From Xiphydria camelus (lineage: Eukaryota > Arthropoda > Insecta > Hymenoptera > Xiphydriidae): DNA of 64,000 nucleotides. The position numbers and the translations under genes were made by a program. The stretch covers positions 24,752,190 to 24,816,189 of the forward strand of contig OY783200.1 in NCBI GenBank assembly GCA_963678675.1, written 5' to 3'. The first letter of the stretch is position 1. Each line of letters starts with the position of its first letter. The notes beneath the pieces are model-generated. The model was not told the DNA's origin. It worked only from the letters and a program-made list of their open reading frames with translations, and ran no database searches. Shown one piece after another: positions 35,857-47,105 of the stretch.

Positions 35857-36190
35857 CACTGTAAGATAAATTGTCTTAAACTTAATATAATTGTCGATGA
35901 ACCTTTCATCCAATATGTCATTGTGAAAATGAATTTATTCCGTAATGAAATTTATAGATATTCAATTTAATATAATTGTAGGTACATGAAATTCGACAAA
36001 TTCTTAATACAAATTTTACAAGAAAATATTTCCCTTCAGAAATTTGTATTAAATATTTATCCAGTTTTACACATAACTGCATTAAATAGAACATAAGTTC
36101 CACAACAGAATAAATTAATTTTCACAATCATGTATTGTATAAAAACCTTTCATGCAATTATACTAAATTTAATACAATTTGTTTACAGTG
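35857..36190. mobile_element. MITE, 334 bp, CACTGTAA ends with TA flanks
   Basis: TA|CACTGTAAGATAAATTG at the left is mirrored by CAATTTGTTTACAGTG|TA at the right. The interior is AT-rich with several internal inverted segments. The right-half words TTAATTTTCACAATCA and GTATTGTATAAAA are shared with the copy at 41140-41354. Confidence 0.88.
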
Positions 36191-36295
36191 TATCTCATAA
36201 GATCATCGTGTTCCCTGCATATGCATAAGTGAATATACTTTCAACGCGCGCGACAGGATTACGTTAATATTTTCTTTTCCCCGTTCTCGTTTCAG

Positions 36296-36528
36296 GAGAT
36301 TTCTCCCTGCATATATATCCCGTGGAGCTGGAGGATGACGGAAAATATCAGTGTCAAGCCTCGCCGACGAACGACGGGCAACCGGGGCTGCGATCTAGGT
36401 TCGCCTGGCTCAGCGTGCTGGTGCCACCGCAAAAGCCAAAGATCACGCAGGGCGACTCCCTGATCACCACCGAGGATCGCGAGCTGGTGATGGAGTGCGT
36501 CAGCATTGCGGGTAAACCGCCGGCCGAG
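36296..36528 (+). CDS. rst: rst exon 3: second half of Ig1 and start of Ig2
   Basis: The acceptor TTTCAG|GA completes the split Gly codon, giving SDEE-G-DFSLHIYPVELEDD. The Ig1 C-terminal cysteine sits in the KYQCQA motif (36352-36354). The linker LVPPQKPKITQGD is followed by the Ig2 strand with its first cysteine at 36496-36498 (MECVS) and AGKPPAE. It ends at GAG|GTGAGT in phase 0. This exon matches Drosophila Roughest/Kirre closely from the D-F-S-L-x-I-Y-P strand through TQGD and TTEDRE. Confidence 0.95.
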
Positions 36529-37387
36529 GTGAGTTTCTCCCCTGTCATTCTACGGCACTTCTCGCGGAAAATTCAATTATTTAAAGTAGAAGCCCGTGGC
36601 GGTTGTCGCGGTAATCCGGGCGCTCACGACTGATTTGACGAGTGGAGCTCTACGTTCGGTGGAGCGCGGCGACGGCGCCGAATTACGTACGGAACGGAAT
36701 GAAGAGCGACGCGTAAAACGAGACTCGTTAAATTCGTCGATCGATACGCGTTCCGCGAATTTTAGGACCCGCGTGCACCTTGTGAAATCTTCTCTGCAAC
36801 TTTCGAGACACGTGTTCTAGGAGACGAATGAAATTAAACAGGGAAGACTGGGAGAAAAAACGAGTAAAAATACTGCTGTTCGCGTAAAATAAAAATACCT
36901 AGTAATATCGGCTGCGAAGGACAAAAATAATACGCCGCTCCGCGTGTGCGTTATAACTCGTAGGATTGAAAAACAAAAAATCCAAAAATCAATTTCAACG
37001 TGGGAAACTCGGACGTTAAATGACTCGACGGGAGTAAATATACGAATTTTTAGCTCGCCCAATTTTTTACCGGGTCTCAACACAAATTGCAAAAACAAAA
37101 AAGTGCAGTATTCAGCGCGCTCTCGTTAGTTCCTCGCCTCGATAACTTCCACCCGCTAGGAATTCGATCAAAAGTGATTTAAACAATCCGAACAAATTGC
37201 CAGAGTTAGTTCGAACCGCGTCGGCCGACGCGTACGCATTCGGCGGAGCCGGCAAAACAATTTGTAATTTAAAAAAGCCTCGTGTATGCGTGGCTGTTAG
37301 CGGAACTGTCTAGCTGCTTACCTACTTTTGTTCGCAACAACCGAACGAAATAACGTTTCACAATTTTGCCACGGCTGCGAAAAGTTT

Positions 37388-37640
37388 TGAAACTCTCTGG
37401 AATCGATCGCTCGATCATTCTATCATCTGTATTAATTGTTTGCGCTGATTATGAAAACGATTATTAGATCAATATCTCAAAGACATATAAGAAATCGACG
37501 ATTTTACGCGTACGAGGAAATAATTTTTTCCCATAAAATCGAGGATATTTTGGCGTTCCTTTAAGATTTTAACGATTTTTGTGGAATCAGTATAAAGAAG
37601 CACATCAGATAGGGGGTCGCTGAGAGGGGGTCGAGTCAAG
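37388..37640. repeat. Fold-back family F1, second locus
   Basis: CTCTGGAATCGATCG.., GCTGATTATGAAAACGA and CAATATCTCAAAGA at the left are mirrored by GTTCCTTTAAGATTTT, GTGGAATCAGTATAAAGAA and CAGATAGGGGGTCGCTGAGAG at the right. It matches the units at 2799 and 3111 in order and spacing. Confidence 0.85.
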
Positions 37641-38091
37641 AGATTTCGATTCTCGCGAAAATTGATCAACAACGTTTTGCTGATTAGACTTAATTTTATT
37701 TCTCGGTGTGAACACTGAACGGCGAGAGCTTAATAGTCGCGTCGGATTCCCTCATCCCTGAATTCCCCGATCGAATTACAAAGCACCGATACGCCCTCGA
37801 AAGTTTCGCACGAACGAGAACCGGCCTCAACTTTCCTAAATCCTCGACTTCTGCAGGCTCTCGAAGTTCAAACCACTCCCGAAGAGTCGCGAGTTTCCCG
37901 GCGCAAGTGCAAGGACCTCGTCTCGATGAGATTCCGCTATAGGATGCCTCGACTCTTCGATGACTGTCGTCGCCTCGCAACGACAGTCATCTCGCGTTTT
38001 AACGAACCCGATTTTCCGTATCGCTCGTTATTGTGTAGTTCAAGGAGGTCGAGCGTCAAAACGCGAGTTTCCGATTAGGAGAATGCTTAGG

Positions 38092-38122
38092 AAAAAAAAA
38101 AAAAAAAAAAAAAAAGAAAAAA
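38092..38122. repeat. Poly-A tract in rst intron 3
   Basis: A run of about 24 A, then G, then more A. No retroposon target duplication or retroposed gene was recognised beside it. Confidence 0.9.
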
Positions 38123-39765
38123 GTAGAACCTTCGCCCGATAAGACGTGAGCCCCACTCCGCGCGGCGATGCCTCAACCTCTATCTTCCCCGTATCGAAGG
38201 CGGACCTAATTTGCTCGCTCGTGTATCTTCCCACCACAACGTCGAATCTACTTCACCCGCCGCTTTTCAAATCTTAAGCTCCATCTCGCGTGAACGAAAA
38301 GATAAATGGATAAATTCACAATTCCCGAAGATCGCTTCCCACCCGGGCAACCGTGTTTTTCGTTGCGTTGCTTACATTAAACCGGTCCCCCTTAGTCGTC
38401 GACCGAGAAGATCGATTCTCGAGTATAAATAAGTAATCGCGTTATTATCCTAATTCCTTCCCCGCGCTGCCAACTTTAGCCCCGACGTACACGCACGCGT
38501 ATCGCACGCCGGTGTTGCGTACTTATACCCGGTTGAGAAACATGAAAGCTCGCGACTATACACGGAAACGCCATTAACCGAAATTGACAAGTAAAATTTA
38601 GAAGTTCAACTGGGTCCCATTCGAAAGCACTCGTTGCCTGACGAAACCAACCAGTCGCTTCCAACTTCCCGTTCAGCTGAACGTTTATACGCGAAGCTCT
38701 GGGGAAACAGCTTCAAAGTTTCATCGATGACGAACGGATCGGCTGAGCTACTCGTAGATAATTACGAAACTTTCATTCTCTAGTTCGAATATCGCTATTT
38801 CGAGTCTTTAAAGCTACGAGCAAGGTCGACGACTTGGTTGCAAAACGCACGTTGTATATACGTACGATAAACGAAAACTTGGCGAAAGCAACGTAAACGT
38901 GGGAATGCTCGAATTGTTATTTGCGAATTGGCAATCAGAGAGTCGGCATTTGATTACGGGACCCTCTGCTTATTCGTACTTCAGAGGGGATCGTCTTTCC
39001 CCCATTGAATCGGCCATCCCCTTAATTTCGCGAGACATTCTACACCTCTCTTTTCTCAATGAGAACGGATATAAGCCGTACGTCAGCCAACCTCCGAGAT
39101 TGTGTCCTTTAACGCGACGCGGGATCGGGTGTATTGTTCGGCGATTGGTTGTCTTCATCGTTACTTCGATGCCGATACCTATATTTCGGGAAGCATTCAA
39201 CGCTTTGAATCTATCGATTTACCCTGCTCCCGAGTCCCTTTTAGGATTCCTATTTCGCATCTCCCGCGGAAAGCGATACTTTCGCGCGTTTCTCGGGTGT
39301 ATTTGTGTTTCGGATGGTCGAGCTTCTCCTTCGGATGAAAGGAAAGCAATCGAATCGTTCTCGGAAACTAGTCTTATCCCACGGAATCGTGTATTATTCG
39401 TGTGTCGAGTGAATTCCTGCATTATTCAGCGATCGCGATTGTCCGCGTCCGTTTCCTCGAAAACGTCAGTATTTATCTCAAGGAGCGTTCGAAGTTTCGA
39501 ATTCATAAAACTTTCCTGTAGGTACTCGAGTTGCGTTGCATTATAACGATCTCGGTGAAGGATTCTCACAAGTGATTTATCCAGGTTTTTATCATAAACA
39601 GAATCGATGTCTTTTCCGCGTTCAATCTTTTCTTCCTCTTATCGATTTTAAGCAGTACCGGCTACTCGAGTTAATTCCAGCAGAAAATGTTTTAGGATTA
39701 AAGAAAATAGAGTTCTACAAGCATCTCTCTCTATCAGCATCCACCAGCTTAAGTAAAATATTTTC

Positions 39766-39892
39766 TTAATAAGTGCGTTTCGTTAAGCCAAGAAAATATC
39801 TCATCGAGAGAAAGAGGGATGCTATTTGAGGTAATAAAATATTTAATTGCGGCTGTTCGACTAAACGTTTAGTTGATTTCACTGAATTTTTT
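39766..39892. repeat. Third copy of the 6-kb tandem unit
   Basis: GTGCGTTTCGTTAAGCCAAG is followed by a CTCATCGAG block, GCTATTTGAG, ATATTTAATTGCGGCTG and TTCGACTAAACGTTTAGTTG, in the same order as the units at 6009 and 6159, some 33 kb away. Confidence 0.85.
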
Positions 39893-40890
39893 CTCAGAGC
39901 AGTCGATTCGAACAACCGTGGTCGAAAGAATCGCTTCACATTCGATTAGAACCGTATATTCCTCGCGCGAGGAATAAAACTAGTCGCGCATATGTACAAT
40001 GTTCGGTACGTCCAGCGGAAATCCTGCGAATGCCCGTACGACCGTAACCCCGATTCATCGAAAATCCATACAGCGTTTATCGGGCGTGCGGAGTACCGTG
40101 CGCAGTCGGATATATTATAATCAAATGAAATTGTGAATATTTCCCGCAGCCCGGATCCTTTCGGAATGCTTACGTCACATTTCCCACAGCGCTCGCCCAC
40201 CTACTAATCCCTCCAGGACTACGCCATGGTACCCCGTAGGTCCTACTGGCCAAAACTAATTTCCGAGAATGATTCGACCGCTTTCTTTTCACATAGAGGA
40301 GGAGCTCGGCAGTCTAAAACACTACGTTGCGCGTTTTACGGGGAAAAAGAGCGTTCCGCACGAACGAGCTCACTCTCTCGCGCTTTGATCTCCTTCGAGG
40401 CAACAATAATAATCCGGTGGATCGCTTAGATCGCTCTTCGCGTCCGGCAAACCCCTTCACACCCTTCGTTTCACACTATAAAATCAATTACTCGCACTCT
40501 CCGTGCACCACCGTAATCCTCGGGCGCTATTGCGCGGCTCTTGTTTCGAATTTTTTATTCATTTTCTTGCGCACGATCCTCAAACGGAATAATGGAGCTC
40601 GACCGACTTCCACGCGAGAAGTTTACCGGGATTATATGATTTCGATATCGTTTCTGCGTTGCTGCTGTGACGGGCAGTTATTGCTGGCGCTAATTCCAAT
40701 CTTTCCGCTCAAAGAAAAATAGTAGAAACGCCACTGAAGCTGGCAATCGATAAAAAAAACGTAGGTATAACTTCGATTCCAGAAGACGACCTAAATGCTG
40801 ACTAGTCTTAAGCCACCATCCTTTCACTGATCCCCAAAAGCAGAGTGTCATGAATGAAAGTGAGTTTCGCTTGCACAAAAAGTTGCATTA

Positions 40891-41114
40891 CACTGAGAAA
40901 AAAAATTTACTTGATCGAAATAAACGTGCCTTTGGATAGTCCCAAGAGCGTATTTATTCGATTTAAATGAATATCGGTTGGATGCAAATATTAGATTATT
41001 AAATTAATTAGATGTTATTTGAAGCAAATCGATATTCATTTAAATCGAATAAATACGCTCTTGGGACTATCCAGAGGCACGTTTATTCCGATCAAGTACA
41101 TTTTTGTCTCAGTG
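40891..41114. mobile_element. MITE, 224 bp, CACTGAG..CTCAGTG, near-perfect palindrome
   Basis: TA lies just before CACTGAGAAAAAAAATTTAC; the right end is GTACATTTTTGTCTCAGTG, two bases before TA. The arms of about 90 bp (TGATCGAAATAAACGTGCCT.. against AGGCACGTTTATTCCGATCA) differ at only a few positions, so the copy is young. Confidence 0.92.
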
Positions 41115-41139
41115 TGTAGCAAATAGATTCCTTTTACTG

Positions 41140-41354
41140 CCGTGTAAAAGAACTTGTATTTTTAATATATTTTTATATAAAGTTTTCTTCCAATACACAT
41201 ATTATTATGAAAATCAATATATTTCCTTACGAAATTATTGCCCCTATCAATTCCATAAAGGAGTAGATTAATTTTCATAATCAACGTATTGGATAAAAGC
41301 TTTATATATATGATTATATTAAACTTATAATAGGGGTACACATCTTTTACAGTG
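41140..41354. mobile_element. MITE related to that at 35857, left end decayed
   Basis: The left end GTGTAAAAGAACTTG lacks a clean CACTGTAA. The right end is ATCTTTTACAGTG. The interior shares TTAATTTTCATAATCA and GTATTGGATAAAAGCTTT with the 35857 copy. Confidence 0.75.
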
Positions 41355-41402
41355 TAGAGAGAAGCGAATAGTCATCGCGGGGTATCGAACAACGCCACGA
41401 TC

Positions 41403-41581
41403 CCTTTGCACGCGACGTTTTTTGAACTAGCTGACGACGCGCGTTGAACGCGATTAGGACGCTCAGCAAACGCAAGGCAGTCGGCAAGTTGTGACTTTTG
41501 CACACGATCCTTGACGCGCAGAGGACGCGCTCATCAAAAACGCGCGTCGTCAGCTAGTTCGAAAAATGTCGTGAGCAAAGG
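41403..41581. mobile_element. MITE, 179 bp, with about 40-bp inverted ends
   Basis: CCTTTGCACGCGACGTTTTT then TGAACTAGCTGACGACGCGCGTT at the left is answered by AACGCGCGTCGTCAGCTAGTTC then GAAAAATGTCG and GAGCAAAGG at the right. The CG-rich arms contrast with the neighbouring AT-rich MITEs, so this is a different family. Confidence 0.88.
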
Positions 41582-42370
41582 TCCTAAGAAAGCACGCGTC
41601 GACTTGCGCGGCTCTGCGTGTAGGTAAAGAAATATGGCCGCCCCCGAGGCGCAACTGTTATTAGCTTGTTCGAGAAACAGGCGCGAACGCGGTCGTGCAC
41701 TGCAGCTCGTCACCTACTCACTATGAATGCAATACGATTCGAGAAAATGCAAGGCTAGAAGTTAATTCTCGATCGTTCGAACGTTTTGTCGAAATGCCAC
41801 GCGAAACAAATGAAATCCTAGGCGATATACTTAATACAGCTAAATCAGTTCTCGAAAGAATTCTACCATACACCGAAATGTGCGTGGTCGAATGAGTTTG
41901 CGTCGTACTACATAGTATACCGACCAACGGAATGTTTCTTCGAATCGCGGACAGAAATTACGCGCAATAGGAGAAACCAAATAGAAGAGGACGCGCTCGC
42001 ATTGATACAAAGAACAATCTAGAAAGAAGCTTACTCGAGGCGAGCGTCGATGACCGGACAACGGGGAGCGTTCAAAGGCGTCTACCGACGTCAATTTTGA
42101 CTTTGTCCGCTTCTTCATGGGTTCGGCATTTCACGAGTACGATTACAGGCGTATCACGCCACAAAATATCATGGAAATATCGTTCGCAACGCACGCTACG
42201 TACGAAAAATGACACGCGTGCGACGTACCATCGTGCTCGAGCAGTCGGGGCGAAGTGAAGGAACGCTACCTCTCCCACATAGCTGGCCGAGCAAGACTCG
42301 ACTGGCGACTGGGAAAACCCGCGAGGAGAGGGGACCAGTAGTACATGCGCCATACCCTCGATGAAATTTG

Positions 42371-42760
42371 ACACATTCGCGACCGGCACATTTTTTCCGT
42401 TTCTGACACTAAGTACCGGCGAAAATAATGCAATTCTGAAGGTGGTTGCCGTAAACTTGAATCGTTAAGGCAAGGATGAAGATGATAAAATTTGTTTTGA
42501 AATATCAATGTTACAATTATGTGTTGTTTAAAATAGAAGGATTTTTATAATTTGTATACCTACTTGCTTTATAGGTAGACAATAGACCACTTGTTATTAT
42601 CGTACTGAATTTTGGAAAAGCCGAGTAAACGTAAAATTTAATATTTCTGGTTAGTGTGATATTTCGAAAAACAATGACTTTTGCATAAAGAAACTTTACA
42701 TAATTTGTGTGTGCAAATATATGAAGTGACGTGAATTCACATCAGCGGTCGCGAATGTGT
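42371..42760. mobile_element. Candidate element with 15-bp perfect inverted ends
   Basis: ACACATTCGCGACCG (42371-42385) is the exact reverse complement of CGGTCGCGAATGTGT (42746-42760). The right end is followed by TAATA, making TTAA across the border; the left has TTTG. The interior is AT-rich with no transposase. A piggyBac-type origin is possible but not shown. Confidence 0.6.
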
Positions 42761-43179
42761 TAATAAAAAGTATTTGCATACCATAGCGGGACTCGGAATT
42801 CTATAAATGAATTGCTACAGGGTTAATGCATATCTCGATAGTATTTAAGTGACGGAACACAATATCGCGTGATTCTTTCGTAACTTACAAATAAATATAG
42901 AGACTTGCAGACTTAACGAGGATGGGAATTTTTGTGATTTTGCTGTTTGTATTGCAGCGAGGTGCATTGTTGCACTGGGATGCGATATCATTCTTATCTT
43001 TTTTTTTTTTAATCCGGCGTGATCCACGGCAATTATGTCGTCTGAAATTTGGAAGTATTTTCTGTATGGTGAAACTACCATAATTATTTTAAAAAGATCC
43101 ACCAGTTGGCTTTCAACCTTCAGGAATCTGCCGAGTGCAAAGTTGCATTCGGTATTAGGGTAAAGGTGTTACTACTCCG

Positions 43180-43331
43180 ATCGACTTTGACCACGATTAT
43201 CTCGTTACTTACGGACTTTAGGACTAAGTTGGTGTAATACTTTGTTGAAGATCACATATCGGTCTATAACAAAGTATTATACCAATATTGACCAAAAGTT
43301 CGCAGGTTACGAGAAAATCGTGGTCGAAGCT
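43180..43331. repeat. Fold-back element family F2, copy 2
   Basis: TTTGACCACGATTATCTCGT plus TACTTACG pairs with CGCAGGTTACGAGAAAATCG plus TGGTCGAAG. TTGGTGTAATACTTTGTT pairs with AACAAAGTATTATACCAA. The outer words match those at 24001-24138. Confidence 0.85.
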
Positions 43332-43418
43332 GAACGGAGTGCATGATATCGTTCTATACTATACTTCGAGCCTTTCGACTGCATGAATGAAGGCAGACTG
43401 CGACAGAGAGCACACACA

Positions 43419-43490
43419 ATTAAGGGCCCTTTACACGCTTGCCAAGCCTCGGCAAGCGTCCACAAGCACAAGCGTGTGAACAGGGGCGTT
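43419..43490. repeat. GGGCCCTTTACACGC-type hairpin
   Basis: GGGCCCTTTACACGCTTGCC at 43421 is loosely complementary to GCACAAGCGTGTGAACAGGG about 50 bases on. The GCTTGCC/GGCTTGGC words repeat downstream to 43600. It may be an end of a larger decayed element. Confidence 0.5.
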
Positions 43491-45084
43491 TGGCTTGGCT
43501 TGACTTGTGGCCGATCCGACCGAGAATGTCGGTTTTTGAACACAGATCAAAGGGCGCTTGCGAGAAGACTTCCAAATGCGCTTGGGGCTTGTGTATTTGT
43601 AAACTTGATCCGGGAGCGCACCCGAGAGGTCACGGAAGAAGGCCAACCTGCGCCGCCGCATGGACGACGGGAGTTCTACCGCGAAACGTCGAAGAACTCG
43701 CGCTTAACCAGTTTGCGAGAACACCCGAAGGGCTCGAGAAGCGGGAGAAATGCGCTGGAAGTACCTATACTGATACAGCGGATCACCGCGGAGACCCCTC
43801 TCGTCTTCTGGGTCGTCTCCGACGGCTTACAGGGCCTCCCCACTTCGTTCCATCGAGTCCGGGAAAAACTCGTGCGATCTGCGCGACAACTGTTAACCCG
43901 CGACCGCGCGTCACTCTCTCGGCTGGCAGCATCTACAGGGTGTTTTCTAAAATTCATCCCCCACCCCCCTCTGCCAAATGAGAACGATAACGACCCTGGA
44001 AACCCTCGCGTAAGGGACTTCGTCGAAGGAAGCCCCTTCGAACTCCACTGACGAGTCTCACTAGACCGCGCAAGTAGTTTGCGGTGTTCACCCTAAATAT
44101 TGCCGAGCAAACAGGTGGAAGGGAACTCGTCCCGAATCTGCACAATTTCGGCGCGCGTATAAAGTCAACCCTTTCGCATGCGAAGTAACAGTTACACTTT
44201 AAAGCGGATCGAGTATCGAGGTCTTTACAGGGAGTTATTCCATCGATGTCAATTTTTATAGGACATGGATGGAAAATAAATTGTAGTTTCATGCGAGAGA
44301 TATAACGTTCCACATTAGAAATCGACCGTGGGACGGCTCGGTTCGCTGTCAACTGTTGCTCGCTTCAAAGGAACCCTTTCGTAGACATTTACACCGCGAA
44401 TTCAGCGGGAGCGAGAGGGACCGCTCGGTGTACCGCAAATTAATGGTTCACCTCGCGTGGAGAACGAAATCTCTCCGCTTCCCTCCTTCCTCCACACGAT
44501 CGTTAACGATTGTCGATTTCGACGCTGCGCTCGAAAGGAATTCGACCCGAGGAAATCGAATTCCCCTCGAATTTCCTGCTTCGTTTCGCGCTGAGACGGA
44601 CGTGCGACTCTGCGAGGGAAGCGAGCGCGGCACGACGCGATGACTCGTGCTGTCGAGCCACTCGGAATGTCCGGAGAGGTAAAAACATCCACGCCGAAGC
44701 GGAACGAACGAGTGTCTCCGCGCCGAGAGACGATCTAATTGAACCGAGTGGTGGGGGAGCAGAGATAACAAAAAAATTCCTCAAATACGGTTCCAAGAGC
44801 GCGGCCGAATTTTTGGTGAAGCCTCCTCCGGGCTGTAAGCCGGACCGACGCGATATTAATTTAATCTTTCACGAAAGACGTTCAAAGATGATGGAAATTC
44901 TTCAAAGTCTTTCACCTGACTGGCGGAGGCTCGCTCTTCTTAAAGAAGAGATTCTCGGATGAAACGCGGAATGTGCGCTGGAAAACATTTGATTATATTA
45001 CCTACTGTACTTTTATACAGAGGGACATAGCGAGGGAACGCTACTTGTGGGACGATATCAAGTCGCAATAGACTTTAGACTGCA

Positions 45085-45310
45085 CACTGAGAAAAAATGT
45101 CGTTTCCACTGAATCGCCGGTTATGGGTGGGGGAATGTACATCTAGTTACTCGGACTAGTAATAATTGACTTAAATGAACTACAGCCTGTTTTCTCCGAT
45201 TAGCCGTTAATAGTTACAGCCAAATTTATTAATCGAAGCAACTAATTTTACACTCCCCCGTCCGTAAACATCGATCTGATTGAATATATGTAGGTACATT
45301 TTTTTTGAGC
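45085..45310. mobile_element. MITE, 226 bp, CACTGAG ends
   Basis: CACTGAGAAAAAATGTCG at the left and GGTACATTTTTTTTGAGCG at the right are inverted. GGTGGGGGAATGTACA pairs loosely with TTTACACTCCCCCGTCC inside. It is the same terminus class as 12805 and 40891 with an unrelated interior. Confidence 0.75.
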
Positions 45311-46225
45311 GTACATCGTCGGATACTCCACAGCCTAAAGAATTGCCGATAGATCCGCAGCTGAGAACAACAAAATCCACCCCAAAATTAAAGAAGAGTC
45401 AAAGCTCGCCCAATCAACCCGTAATAGGAATTACGCAAAATATAAGACAAGAGGACGGGAAAGAGCAATATGTCATATCAATTATTTATCGTGTTCCCGG
45501 GCTTGTACTCCGCGGGATTCGTATCTGCCGATTTTATCGCGGTACCCTAACTCAAGGGTTTTACTGCGCTCCCACACGCGAAGACGGCCGATCGCTTTCG
45601 CTGGCCGATAATAATACACGATATCCGGATGAGAAACGAGAGGCGTATATCGAACGAGCGCGACGTCCTCGAATCATCGGATGAATCAATAGCGGAGAGG
45701 GAACTCTACTTATACGGTAGAGATAAAGGCAAGTTAGTCGCGAGAAGAAAGCTCCTTCGTTCCCCGGATCTGCCGAGACGAAGAGGCGAATTTCCCCAAC
45801 GACCGAGCCTCGGCGCCGGATGCGCGGCGGTCGTCGGGAGAATTCGTATCGACGTCGGCTTCCATGACGGCAATAATTTAATAACGGGCCAATGTGGAAG
45901 CATTTGCACGGTCGTTTAACCTTCCCCGGATTTACGATCCGCTACGCAGCGACATCTGGTTAAAGCGAGGAATACGCGCGGCCCGATTGGTTGGCGCCTT
46001 CTACCTACCTAATGCAGCGCTCCTGCTTATCGCGGGAGCCGCCAACCGCGGGTTAGGAGTAATATCATCGCGACGCTGGAGAGAGAAACGGGGCTCGCGA
46101 AGCACCTTCCGCTCCGTATGGATATTCCCGACTATAATAATTTCCCGCGGGAATGTGCGGCGACTAGGTGATATTAGATAAAGAGAGTCAGCCGACGTTG
46201 TTACGGCGTATCTATGTATAGTATA

Positions 46226-47105
46226 TACAGGGTGACATTTTGAAAACTTGCCACCCCAATATCTTAGAAAGTTACAGGGATTTTCTAAAAAACAAAAATA
46301 CGGTTTCGGCAGTGGAGAGGGGGAACCAAAATGACATAATCGGAGACGCACCTACTCCAACCCCCTTAGGGGTAGCCCCCCCAACTTTGTAATCTTAAAT
46401 AGCAACCCCCCATGTGTGATACAGCGTTGGAAAGCTCTTTAAAAATGCTTTACAACAACACCAAATTTTGGTACCTTTCGATGAGTAGTTTTTGCGCAAA
46501 TCGAGAAAGAAACTGCTAGAAGTAAGTTGTCAATTTATTTATTAAAGGTCAATTACGTTACAATAAATTTTCGAAATGATTTCCATTGATTTTTCGGACT
46601 TTTTCAAATGTTGTTCTTGAAATTTTGCGACATTCTTGCATAATTCTCTGTTTCAGTTGGTTAATGCTTGCTGGTTGAGTTTGAAAAACAACAGATTTCA
46701 GATGTCCCCATAAGAAGAAATCGCAGGGAGTAAGATCAGATAATGGAAATCATTTCGAAAATTTATTGTAACATAATTGACCTTTAATAAATAAATTGAC
46801 AAAACTTACTTCTGGCAGTTTCTTTCTCGATTTGCGCGAAAACTACTCATCGAAAGGTACCAAAATTTGGTGTTGTTGTAAAGCATTTTTAAAGAGCTTT
46901 CCAACGCTGTATTACACATGGGGGGTTGCTATTTAAGATTACAAAGTTGGGGGGGCTACCCCTAAGGGGGTTGGAGTAGGTGCGTCTCCGATTATGTCAT
47001 TTTGGTTCCCCCTCTCCACTGCCGAAACCGTATTTTTGTTTTTTAGAAAATCCCTGTAACTTTCTAAGATATTGGGGTGGCAAGTTTTCAAAATGTCACC
47101 CTGTA
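46226..47105. mobile_element. 880-bp fold-back (palindromic) transposon derivative
   Basis: The left end TA|CAGGGTGACATTTTG is mirrored by CAAAATGTCACCCTG|TA at the right. The arms are about 360 bp (46228-46587 and 46742-47103) and nearly identical when one is reverse-complemented. The spacer is about 154 bp. TA at both ends fits a Tc1/mariner-type TA target duplication. The spacer and its edges carry the C-terminal coding end of a transposase, listed separately. The structure is a transposon 3' end that was duplicated head to head, so it has two copies of the same terminus and cannot encode a full transposase. It lies in rst intron 3 and will be transcribed as a long hairpin. Confidence 0.93.
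46558..46741 (-). pseudogene. C-terminal fragment of an IS630/Tc1/mariner-type transposase
   Basis: Read on the minus strand, about 60 codons are open to a TAA at 46558-46560. They begin SDLTPCDFFLWGHLKSVVF, the conserved block around the last catalytic acidic region of insect DDE transposases annotated as Tc3- or mariner-like, and end HFENLL. The N-terminal DNA-binding and first two catalytic regions are absent, so it is a non-functional 3' remnant. The last ten or so codons are also mirrored in the left arm of the palindrome. Confidence 0.85.

Larger units (their letters stand above)
32594..36295 (+). other. rst intron 2 (3.7 kb)
   Basis: Donor GTGAGC, acceptor TTTCAG. It is mostly unremarkable, moderately GC-rich sequence with chance open frames on both strands. 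It contains a GGGGGC repeat (34091-34121) and a palindromic MITE-like element (35857-36190) about 100 bases before the acceptor. No other gene is supported. Confidence 0.85.

Noticed and set aside
38092..38122. Poly-A tract considered as the tail of a retroposed gene or SINE
   Set aside because: No coding remnant, no internal polymerase III boxes and no flanking duplication could be identified.
38899..39546. 215-codon + frame in intron 3
   Set aside because: No recognisable domain. The frame lies in an unremarkable intronic stretch.
43383..44051. Two overlapping long + frames (222 and 180 codons)
   Set aside because: Two different phases being open over the same GC-rich DNA argues against either. 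They begin in a repeat-like hairpin (43419), and no domain was recognised.
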